Shown here piece by piece: positions 1-5,802 of a DNA stretch of 5,802 nucleotides. The first letter of the stretch is position 1; each line of letters begins with the position of its first letter. The DNA comes from Fidelibacterota bacterium (GTDB taxonomy: Bacteria > Marinisomatota > Marinisomatia > Marinisomatales > UBA1611). Where the stretch lies: positions 11,683-17,484 of the forward strand of contig PBKF01000040.1 of assembly GCA_002722105.1 (NCBI GenBank), given 5' to 3'. The notes beneath the pieces were generated by a model. It was not told the origin of the DNA and did not search any database. It saw only the letters and a list, made by a program, of their open reading frames with translations. A program made the translations under genes and the position numbers.

Positions 1-899
1 AGAAACTCCAATACATTATCAAAACTTTTTGAATCGCTTCCGGTAGGTTCTATTATTGGTTTTAAGTTATCTAAATCTGATCCCCAAAATTTTGATGAAA
101 TTTCTTTTTCACGAGCTTTCATCCATAACCTGTTTCCTTTTATGGTGTTGAATTCACCATTGTGAGCAACCATTTGAAACGGCTGGGCCATGGCCCAAGC
201 AGATCCTGTATTAGTAGAAAAGCGTTCGTGAAATAAAACCATTTTTACAACAAAATCCTTATTACGAAGATCAAGGTAAAACTGATCGAGCTGTGCTGAT
301 GCCATCAGTCCCTTATACACAATTATTTTCGATGAAAAAGAACAGATGTATGATTTTTTTCTTTCATTGAATATCTTTTTCTCAATTATTTTTCTTAGAA
401 GATACAAACTAGTTTCAAAATTCTTTTTCCTGATTTTTTTCCCAGAAAAAATGAACTGTAATATTATGGGTTTAGTTTTAAAGGCAAGCTCACCTAAAGA
501 TTTATTTTCTGTAGGAACACACCTGACTGCATGTAAGCTAAATCCCGATTCCTTTAATTGTATTGCAAATAGTTTTTCAAGCCACTTCCGCTCATGTGCA
601 GTTGTGAAAACCATAGCTACTGCTAAAATTTCTCTTCTTGGAATAGACTTATTAAACTCATTACGAAGAACAGTTCTAAAAAATGTTTTCGGTAAGTCTA
701 TAAGGATACCTGAACCATCACCAGATTTCCGATCATAGGACTTTGCTCCACGGTGAGATAGTCGTTTTAATGATTTTATAGCTAAAGGAAGTATTCTTTT
801 CTCTGGTTTTCCAGATCTTGTTACAATGAATCCAATACCACAGGCATCGTGAAAGACCTGTGGGTTATATAAAGAATAAATTTTCTTTTCCTTATACAT
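1..899 (-). CDS. gltB: Glutamate synthase large subunit, N-terminal part (partial, cut by left edge)
   Basis: The frame reads without a stop from an ATG at 899-897 to the left edge, giving 299 codons of a protein that is normally about 1,500 residues. The visible part is the class II (Ntn-type) glutamine amidotransferase domain, which hydrolyses glutamine and sends ammonia to the synthase domain that makes glutamate from 2-oxoglutarate. Motifs seen: DACGIGFI with the predicted nucleophile Cys20, HRGA at 49-52, GDGSGIL at 60-66, SSKIIVYKG at 189-197, HERFSTNT at 224-231, AQPF at 238-241, AHNGEFNT at 245-252, GNRLW at 255-259 and SDSKSFDN at 288-295. In this family the Cys becomes N-terminal after removal of a propeptide, here only 19 residues. 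The start is well fixed: an in-frame stop lies at 911-909 and no other start codon precedes Cys20. No Shine-Dalgarno sequence is seen. The NADPH-dependent, ferredoxin-dependent and other forms cannot be told apart from this fragment. Confidence 0.95.
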   Translation of the reverse strand, partial: MYKEKKIYSLYNPQVFHDACGIGFIVTRSGKPEKRILPLAIKSLKRLSHRGAKSYDRKSGDGSGILIDLPKTFFRTVLRNEFNKSIPRREILAVAMVFTTAHERKWLEKLFAIQLKESGFSLHAVRCVPTENKSLGELAFKTKPIILQFIFSGKKIRKKNFETSLYLLRKIIEKKIFNERKKSYICSFSSKIIVYKGLMASAQLDQFYLDLRNKDFVVKMVLFHERFSTNTGSAWAMAQPFQMVAHNGEFNTIKGNRLWMKAREKEISSKFWGSDLDNLKPIIEPTGSDSKSFDNVLEF

Positions 900-931
900 T
901 TTTAATAATTAAAAATTAAAACCTAGTAGTT

Positions 932-960
932 ATATGGAGTGTTTCACCATTAAGCCATAT
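932..960 (-). other. Weak imperfect stem-loop in the cimA-gltB gap
   Basis: The 73-nt gap between cimA and gltB (900-972) is AT-rich. Read on the minus strand it holds ATATGG (960-955) and CCATAT (937-932), which can pair over 6 bp, with an inner GTG-AAA-CAC triloop hairpin (947-939). The internal loop is lopsided (7 nt against 1). The T-rich stretch that follows, TTTTAATTTTT, starts more than 10 nt downstream, so this is not a textbook intrinsic terminator. It could be a partial terminator, a processing site or chance. I see no convincing -35/-10 pair for a separate gltB promoter; TATAAC just after the stem lacks a partner at the right distance. Confidence 0.2.
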
Positions 961-972
961 TTTTCCCAATGA

Positions 973-2592
973 TTAGGCATGTGTTTTTTCTTTTTTATTT
1001 ATATTTATTTTCTGATTTACTTCTGTCTTTAATAAACGATAATTAAAACTATCCCTCAGTGCCTGCCATGTGGCTTCAATAATATTTTCTGAAACACCAA
1101 TGGTTGTCCAACTAGCTACGCCATCCGAACTTTCAATCAAGACACGAACTTTGGCACTAGTGCCGTCCTGTTCATTTAATACACGAACTTTATAATCAGT
1201 AAGTTTTAATTCATTCAATTGAGGATAAAATCGTATTAATGCTTTTTTTAATGCATTATTTAAAGCATCAACTGGGCCTACACCATCTGCAGCTGTTTGC
1301 TCAACTTCACCATCTACAACAACTTTCAACATGGCATCTGCTTTATTATGTCCAGAATGATCATAGTTCACATTAACTCTGGAACTCTGTACATCAAAAA
1401 ACGGTGTAAAAGCACCCTTTCTTTCAAGAAGCATAAGTTCGAAAGAAGCCTCAGCTCCTTCAAATTGGTAACCTTCGTGTTCCAAGGATTTAATATGAAG
1501 GACTATATCCTTTGTTAATTTATTATCTCCATTTAATGCCACATTAAGTTCATCTGCCTTGAATCGAATATTACTTTGTCCAGCTAGGTCTGATATGAGT
1601 ACCCTTTGGTGGTTTCCAATAACCTTAGGGTCAATATGCTCATACATTCTACTATCTTTCATTACCGCACTAACATGAATACCCCCCTTGTGTGCGAAGG
1701 CTGATTTTCCAACATAAGGGGCTTGATCATCGGGATGACGATTCATGCTGCCATACACAAAATGGGTTAAATGGGTCAAATTTTCTAAATTGATTTTTGA
1801 TTGAGTCTCATAATCCATTTTCAAAATTAGATTAGGTATGATTATACCCAGATTCGCATTCCCACATCGTTCACCAACACCATTAATCGTCCCCTGGACA
1901 TGCGTGACTCCTGCCTCAACAGCAGCTAATGTATTTGCTGTAGCAAGACCACCATCATTATGAACATGAATTCCAACACGAGTATTATATTTCCTAGCTA
2001 CTTTATCTGTAGCATTTTTAATAAACCCTGGTAAGGAGCCGCCATTTGTATCGCATAATACTAGAGTATCTGCTCCACCTCTTTGTGCTGCTTCTAACAT
2101 CGATAATGCAAATGATGGCGAAGCCTTATATCCATCATAAAAGTGCTCAGCATCAAAAATGACTCGTTTTCCCTCTTTTACCAAAAAAGAGATTGATTTT
2201 TCAATAAGCTGGGCATTCTCATATTCATTTAATCCCAGGCCTTTTTCAGAATGAAGCTGCCAAGTTTTTCCAAAAAGTGTAATCACTGGTGTTTCAGCAT
2301 CTAACAGTGCATTTAGATTAGGATCAGATTCAATTTTATCTGGCCAACGTGCTGTTGAACCAAAAGCACATATTTGTGCTTGTTGCAAATTTAATTCGCT
2401 TGAACGCTGAAAAAATTCCTGATCCTTTGGGTTACTCCCAGGCCAGCCACCCTCAATAATATTAATGCCAAATTCATCTAGCTTAGCAGCAATCCGTAAT
2501 TTATCATCCACGGAAAGATTAACTCCTTCTCCTTGAGTCCCATCTCTGAGTGTCGTATCAAATAATTCGATTTTTTTTAATTTTTTATTCAT
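973..2592 (-). CDS. cimA: (R)-citramalate synthase
   Basis: Predicted to condense pyruvate with acetyl-CoA to (R)-citramalate, the first step of the threonine-independent route to 2-oxobutyrate and isoleucine. It is a cytoplasmic 539-residue protein, close to the usual size for the TIGR00977 type. The DRE-TIM metallolyase catalytic domain comes first: TTLRDGTQ at 13-20 (Arg16 and Asp17 at the active site), [11 protein letters not shown] at 47-57 (characteristic of this subfamily rather than of LeuA), metal-binding HVHND with His209 and His211, and [12 protein letters not shown] at 236-247. A LeuA-type C-terminal regulatory domain follows, with the ADGVGPVDA signature, then a short lysine-rich tail. 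The ATG at 2592 is preferred over an in-frame GTG at 2610 because it forms an ATGA overlap with the leuD stop and homology begins a few residues later. The gene is the paralogue of leuA in the same operon and would use LeuCD for its next step. Homocitrate synthase or a second isopropylmalate synthase is less likely from the motifs, but specificity is inferred. Confidence 0.93.
   Translation of the reverse strand: MNKKLKKIELFDTTLRDGTQGEGVNLSVDDKLRIAAKLDEFGINIIEGGWPGSNPKDQEFFQRSSELNLQQAQICAFGSTARWPDKIESDPNLNALLDAETPVITLFGKTWQLHSEKGLGLNEYENAQLIEKSISFLVKEGKRVIFDAEHFYDGYKASPSFALSMLEAAQRGGADTLVLCDTNGGSLPGFIKNATDKVARKYNTRVGIHVHNDGGLATANTLAAVEAGVTHVQGTINGVGERCGNANLGIIIPNLILKMDYETQSKINLENLTHLTHFVYGSMNRHPDDQAPYVGKSAFAHKGGIHVSAVMKDSRMYEHIDPKVIGNHQRVLISDLAGQSNIRFKADELNVALNGDNKLTKDIVLHIKSLEHEGYQFEGAEASFELMLLERKGAFTPFFDVQSSRVNVNYDHSGHNKADAMLKVVVDGEVEQTAADGVGPVDALNNALKKALIRFYPQLNELKLTDYKVRVLNEQDGTSAKVRVLIESSDGVASWTTIGVSENIIEATWQALRDSFNYRLLKTEVNQKININKKEKTHA
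2589..2592 (-). promoter_or_regulatory. leuD stop / cimA start ATGA overlap (translational coupling)
   Basis: On the minus strand the cimA ATG (2592-2590) overlaps the leuD stop TGA (2591-2589). This is the standard arrangement for coupled translation. No Shine-Dalgarno sequence precedes it, so re-initiation by ribosomes finishing leuD is the simplest way for cimA to be translated. It is also the main reason to place the cimA start here rather than at the GTG 18 nt upstream. Confidence 0.7.
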
Positions 2593-3233
2593 CTGTTTGT
2601 AAACAGCCACGGCTGCCCTTTTTTATGGTGTAATTCAAATTTTTGTATCTCTTCCTTATAAGTTAGCGTTGATCCAATCTCATCAAGCCCTTTCAATAGT
2701 ATGCTCTTTCTGAAAGCTTCTAATTGAAAGCCTAAAGATTCACCTTTGGGATCTGTTAATAACTGCTTTTCTAGATCTACTATTAGAAAAAACCCTTTTT
2801 CGGCTTCAGTTTTTTCAAAAAGGCTCTGGATGAGATTTTTCCCCAAGGTAATAGGAAGGATGCCATTTTTAAAACAGTTATTGTAAAAAATATCTGCAAA
2901 ACTTTCTGCGATAACTGTTTTAATACCATAATCCAACAAGGCCCAAGGTGCATGTTCTCGACTGGATCCACATCCAAAATTTTCACGTGTTAATAAAATT
3001 GAAGCATCTATAAAACGTTTTTTATTTAGAACAAAATCCTTATTCAGTGGCCTGTTACTACAATCTTGACCCGGTTCGCCAGTATCTAAATATCGCCATT
3101 CATCAAATAGGTTTGGACCAAAGCCAGTTCGTTTAATAGATTTTAAAAATTGTTTTGGAATAATGGCGTCCGTATCAATATTAGCACGATCTAAAGGAGC
3201 AACTATTCCAGTAAAAGTTTGAAATTTTTCCAT
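2589..3233 (-). CDS. leuD: 3-isopropylmalate dehydratase (isomerase) small subunit
   Basis: LeuD is the swivel-domain subunit that pairs with LeuC to convert 2-isopropylmalate to 3-isopropylmalate by dehydration and rehydration; the same complex can isomerise citramalate. At 214 residues it is slightly longer than the roughly 200 usual for bacterial LeuD. Motifs seen: [13 protein letters not shown] at 18-30, [11 protein letters not shown] at 37-47, and the substrate-binding loop [15 protein letters not shown] at 85-99, followed by a conserved stretch containing [11 protein letters not shown] and then NGILP. The C-terminal segment with GLDEIGSTL is also typical of the family. The ATG follows the leuC stop after a single base, and the stop overlaps the cimA start, so the gene sits inside a continuous operon. 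No truncation or frameshift is visible and the identification is secure. Confidence 0.97.
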   Translation of the reverse strand: MEKFQTFTGIVAPLDRANIDTDAIIPKQFLKSIKRTGFGPNLFDEWRYLDTGEPGQDCSNRPLNKDFVLNKKRFIDASILLTRENFGCGSSREHAPWALLDYGIKTVIAESFADIFYNNCFKNGILPITLGKNLIQSLFEKTEAEKGFFLIVDLEKQLLTDPKGESLGFQLEAFRKSILLKGLDEIGSTLTYKEEIQKFELHHKKGQPWLFTNR

Positions 3234-3234
3234 T

Positions 3235-4626
3235 TTATTTATTCCAATCTCTAGCTACATTGACAAAGTGACCATTTATAGCAGCTGCAGCTGCCATGGC
3301 TGGACTTACTAAATGGGTCCGACCACCTCTCCCCTGACGCCCTTCAAAGTTTCGGTTAGATGTTGATGCACAACGCTCACCCGGATTTAAACGGTCAGAA
3401 TTCATAGCCAAACACATAGAACAGCCTGGCTCACGCCATTCAAATCCTGCATCTAAAAATATCTTGTCTAACCCCTCCTTCTCTGCTTGATATTTGACTG
3501 GTCCCGAACCGGGGACAACCATAGCTAATTTTATTGAGTTCGCTACTTTTTTACCAATTACAATTCTAGCTGCTTCACGAAGATCTTCAATTCGTGAATT
3601 TGTGCAGGAACCGATAAAAACCTTATCCAATGTGATATCTTTTATGGCTGTACCTTCCTTAAGACCCATATAAGACAAGGCCTGAGGCACCGAGCCCTTC
3701 GCAGAAACAGGAATGACCCCATCCGCATCTGTTACCATTTCTGGAGACGTGCCCCAAGTAACCATGGGCTTGATTTTATTAGCATCCATTTCTACTATTT
3801 TATCAAAAATAGCATCTGAGTCACTTTGAAGAGTCTGCCAATAATTAACTGCCTTTAACCACATATTACCTTTTGGAGCGTAAGGTTTCCCTTCCACATA
3901 ATTAAGAGTTTTTTCATCGACAGCTATCAATCCGGCACGTGCACCCGCTTCAATTGCCATGTTGCATATTGTCATGCGTCCTTCCATTGATAAAGAACGG
4001 ATTGTCTCACCGGAAAATTCAATGGTATGTCCTGTCCCACCTGATGTGCCAATATTCCCAATAATAGCTAGAATCAAATCTTTTGCTGTTACACCTGATT
4101 GCAATTGTCCATCTACTTTAACCAGCATATTTTTTGATTTTTTCTGGATAAGGCATTGAGTAGCTAGCACATGCTCCACTTCTGATGTACCAATCCCAAA
4201 AGCTAGAGCACCAAGGGCACCATGGGTAGATGTATGGGAATCCCCACAAACAATAGTCATCCCAGGTAATGTTAATCCTTGTTCAGGTCCTATAACATGT
4301 ACTATCCCTTGGTTTGGATTTGACATTTTGAATTCCATAATATTGAATGTATCACAATTTTTATCCAAAGTATCCACCTGTAATTTGGATACAGGATCAG
4401 TAATTCCTTCATCCCTGTTTTGGGTAGGAATATTGTGGTCTGGAACAGCCACATTAGCCGTAGCTCGCCAAAGATTACGACCGGTTATCTTTAACCCTTC
4501 AAAGGCTTGTGGTGATGTTACTTCATGGATTAGCTGGCGATCAATATAAAGAAGACTTGTTCCGTCTTCATTTTTACGTACTGTATGGATAGCCCAAAGT
4601 TTATCATATAAGGTGCTACCAGCCAT
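3235..4626 (-). CDS. leuC: 3-isopropylmalate dehydratase (isomerase) large subunit
   Basis: LeuC is the aconitase-family catalytic subunit that carries the [4Fe-4S] cluster and works with LeuD in leucine synthesis, and probably also in the citramalate branch. It is 463 residues long, close to the 466 of the E. coli protein and of the same bacterial type. The three predicted cluster ligands are present: Cys341 in [12 protein letters not shown], and Cys402 and Cys405 in [10 protein letters not shown]. Other family motifs are [19 protein letters not shown] near residue 30-45, [26 protein letters not shown], and the C-terminal stretch [19 protein letters not shown]. The ATG begins 2 nt after the leuA stop TGA, and the protein start ([11 protein letters not shown]) matches the family N-terminus, so no other start is needed. 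There is no good Shine-Dalgarno sequence; translation is probably coupled to leuA. Everything expected for an active enzyme is intact. Confidence 0.98.
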   Translation of the reverse strand: MAGSTLYDKLWAIHTVRKNEDGTSLLYIDRQLIHEVTSPQAFEGLKITGRNLWRATANVAVPDHNIPTQNRDEGITDPVSKLQVDTLDKNCDTFNIMEFKMSNPNQGIVHVIGPEQGLTLPGMTIVCGDSHTSTHGALGALAFGIGTSEVEHVLATQCLIQKKSKNMLVKVDGQLQSGVTAKDLILAIIGNIGTSGGTGHTIEFSGETIRSLSMEGRMTICNMAIEAGARAGLIAVDEKTLNYVEGKPYAPKGNMWLKAVNYWQTLQSDSDAIFDKIVEMDANKIKPMVTWGTSPEMVTDADGVIPVSAKGSVPQALSYMGLKEGTAIKDITLDKVFIGSCTNSRIEDLREAARIVIGKKVANSIKLAMVVPGSGPVKYQAEKEGLDKIFLDAGFEWREPGCSMCLAMNSDRLNPGERCASTSNRNFEGRQGRGGRTHLVSPAMAAAAAINGHFVNVARDWNK

Positions 4627-4628
4627 AA

Positions 4629-5802
4629 TCAGATAGTTTCAGTAATTTTTTCAAAAACATTACCCATATCTTTCATGGACTCAAAATGATTTAGAGCATG
4701 CAGGTAAGATTTTGCACTGGCACGGATCGTGTCTGTGGATACTCCCTTGCCTGTATATGCGGTGCCAAGGATATTTAGGCGAGTAGTAACTTCACCAAGA
4801 GCGCCTTTCCCAGCTGTAATAGAGCGTACCTGGTAATGCTCTAGTTTTACCTGCTCTTGGAAATTAATCGCTCGGCTGATCGCACGAAAACAAGCATCTA
4901 CAGGGCCATCACCCGTTGCTGATTCTTCATAGATTTTGTTTTTAGATTTAATCCTGACTGTAGCAGTAGCAATCGTTGTAGTCCCTAGGTTAACATGGAG
5001 ATAATCAAGATGATAAAATCCATTATCACTTTCAGCTTTATCTCCCATAAGTACCCGGAGATCTTCATCATAAATTTCTTTCTTTTTATCAGCCAACTCT
5101 AAAAATCTCTCATAAAGATTATCCATGATTTCATCTGATATCTCATAACCAAGTGCTTCCATACGTGCTGAAAGTCCATGGCGGCCTGAGTGACGTCCCA
5201 AAATAATTTTATTTTTAACAATTCCTACCGATTCTGGGGTCATAATCTCATAGGTATGCCTATTCTTTAACATACCATCCTGGTGTATCCCCGATTCATG
5301 AGCAAATGCATTTTCTCCTACGATAGCTTTATTAGGCTGAACCAACATTCCTGTAAACCCAGAAACCATACGGCTGGTATTATATATTTCTTCGGTGTTG
5401 ATATTCGTATGAAAATCCCAAAAATTGGAACGAACATTAAGTGCCATCACAATTTCTTCCATACTGGCATTCCCTGCTCGTTCACCTATGCCATTAATAG
5501 TGCATTCTACTTGCCGCGCACCATTAGATATGGCACTTAATGAATTTGCTACTGCAAGCCCAAGGTCATTGTGGCAATGGACGCTTATCACAGCTTTATT
5601 AATATTACTCACTCTACTTTTTATTTCTGCAATCTTGGCACCGAATTCTTCCGGCATAGTGTAGCCGGTTGTGTCAGGGATATTCACAGTGGTCGCTCCG
5701 GCAGAAATAACAGTTTCTATCACTTCTGATAAATAGCCAATATCTGTTCTTCCTGCATCTTCAGGAGAAAATTCGACATCATCTGTAAATGTTTTTGCAT
5801 AT
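4629..5802 (-). CDS. leuA: 2-isopropylmalate synthase, C-terminal 390 residues (partial, start beyond right edge)
   Basis: LeuA condenses acetyl-CoA with 2-oxoisovalerate, the committed and usually leucine-inhibited step of leucine synthesis. The frame is open to the right edge; comparison with the roughly 520-residue bacterial enzyme suggests that about 130 N-terminal residues, including the RDG motif, lie outside. The first visible residues include [20 protein letters not shown], a LeuA signature, so the GTG at 5723 is internal and not a start. The rest of the catalytic domain shows [15 protein letters not shown], the metal-binding HCHNDLG (first His encoded at 5579-5577), [25 protein letters not shown] and GRHSGRHG. 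The C-terminal leucine-sensing (LeuA dimer) domain follows, with [14 protein letters not shown], so this is the long, allosterically regulated form. It is the first visible gene of the operon, ending 2 nt before leuC. Its promoter and any leader or attenuator lie outside the window. Confidence 0.97.
   Translation of the reverse strand, partial: YAKTFTDDVEFSPEDAGRTDIGYLSEVIETVISAGATTVNIPDTTGYTMPEEFGAKIAEIKSRVSNINKAVISVHCHNDLGLAVANSLSAISNGARQVECTINGIGERAGNASMEEIVMALNVRSNFWDFHTNINTEEIYNTSRMVSGFTGMLVQPNKAIVGENAFAHESGIHQDGMLKNRHTYEIMTPESVGIVKNKIILGRHSGRHGLSARMEALGYEISDEIMDNLYERFLELADKKKEIYDEDLRVLMGDKAESDNGFYHLDYLHVNLGTTTIATATVRIKSKNKIYEESATGDGPVDACFRAISRAINFQEQVKLEHYQVRSITAGKGALGEVTTRLNILGTAYTGKGVSTDTIRASAKSYLHALNHFESMKDMGNVFEKITETI

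Larger units (their letters stand above)
973..5802 (-). other. Predicted leuA-leuC-leuD-cimA transcription unit
   Basis: Four minus-strand genes follow one another with gaps of 2 nt and 1 nt and then a 4-nt overlap, leaving no room for internal promoters or terminators outside coding sequence. They very probably form one mRNA. By function the set feeds leucine (LeuA) and isoleucine (CimA) through a shared isomerase (LeuCD). The 5' end is outside the window and the 3' end is either in the 73-nt gap before gltB or beyond gltB. leuB, needed by both branches, is not among the visible genes. Confidence 0.85.

Noticed and set aside
346..738. A 130-codon plus-strand open frame
   Set aside because: It lies antisense inside gltB, whose protein shows conserved family motifs throughout; the plus-strand product is low-complexity, rich in Phe, and resembles no family.
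932..972. A strong intrinsic terminator after cimA
   Set aside because: The stem is short, AT-rich and interrupted by an asymmetric loop, and the T-rich stretch is not adjacent on the minus strand; only a weak stem-loop can be supported.
1297..1518. A 73-codon plus-strand open frame
   Set aside because: Antisense shadow of the cimA regulatory domain with no recognisable protein features.
2592..2610. GTG at 2610 as the start of cimA
   Set aside because: It would add six residues (MAVYKQ) with no family support and a 22-nt overlap with leuD; the ATG at 2592 gives the standard ATGA junction.
2783..2986. A 67-codon minus-strand open frame in a different frame from leuD
   Set aside because: It is wholly inside leuD, which has all family motifs in its own frame.
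3959..4549. Two short plus-strand open frames (3959-4159 and 4328-4549)
   Set aside because: Both are antisense to conserved parts of leuC and have no upstream signals or recognisable products.
5283..5664. Two overlapping plus-strand open frames
   Set aside because: They are antisense to the conserved catalytic region of leuA and overlap each other; one looks hydrophobic only because it is the complement of conserved codons.
5721..5723. GTG at 5723 as the start of leuA
   Set aside because: The same frame continues upstream to the window edge and encodes conserved LeuA sequence ([14 protein letters not shown]), so the GTG is an internal valine codon.
1..5802. Mobile elements, CRISPR arrays, tRNA genes, riboswitches or a novel defence-like system
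   Set aside because: Apart from the 73-nt gap, essentially the whole window is coding sequence for five recognisable biosynthetic genes, and no spaced repeats, terminal inverted repeats, cloverleaf sequences or unassigned genes were seen.

Overview
This is an ordinary chromosomal amino-acid biosynthesis region from an AT-rich bacterium. GC is roughly 35-45% by eye, higher in leuC and lower towards the left edge. All supported genes lie on the minus strand, so transcription runs from high to low coordinates. I see no mobile element, tRNA or rRNA gene, CRISPR array, phage gene or toxin-antitoxin pair. The lineage cannot be fixed from this sequence. The proteins are clearly bacterial, and the near absence of Shine-Dalgarno sequences before the four visible starts would suit Bacteroidota or a related marine lineage such as Marinimicrobia, but that is only a suggestion.

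Layout in transcription order: leuA (2-isopropylmalate synthase, C-terminal 390 residues, running off the right edge), leuC and leuD (large and small subunits of isopropylmalate isomerase), and cimA ((R)-citramalate synthase, TIGR00977-like). The junctions are very tight: 2 nt between leuA and leuC, 1 nt between leuC and leuD, and an ATGA overlap between leuD and cimA. After a 73-nt gap comes gltB (glutamate synthase large subunit). Only its N-terminal glutamine amidotransferase domain, 299 codons, is in the window before the left edge cuts it.

How the genes work together: LeuA condenses acetyl-CoA with 2-oxoisovalerate to start leucine synthesis. CimA condenses acetyl-CoA with pyruvate to start the threonine-independent route to 2-oxobutyrate and isoleucine. 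LeuC and LeuD form the isomerase that can serve both branches (isopropylmalate and citramalate). The next enzyme, LeuB, is not in the window. GltB would supply glutamate, the amino donor for the final transaminations, although its membership of the same transcript is unproven.

No new biological system is apparent. The points worth a second look are the leuACD-cimA operon with two paralogous acyl-transferring synthases flanking a shared isomerase, the gltB gene immediately downstream with a short predicted propeptide, and the lack of Shine-Dalgarno motifs.
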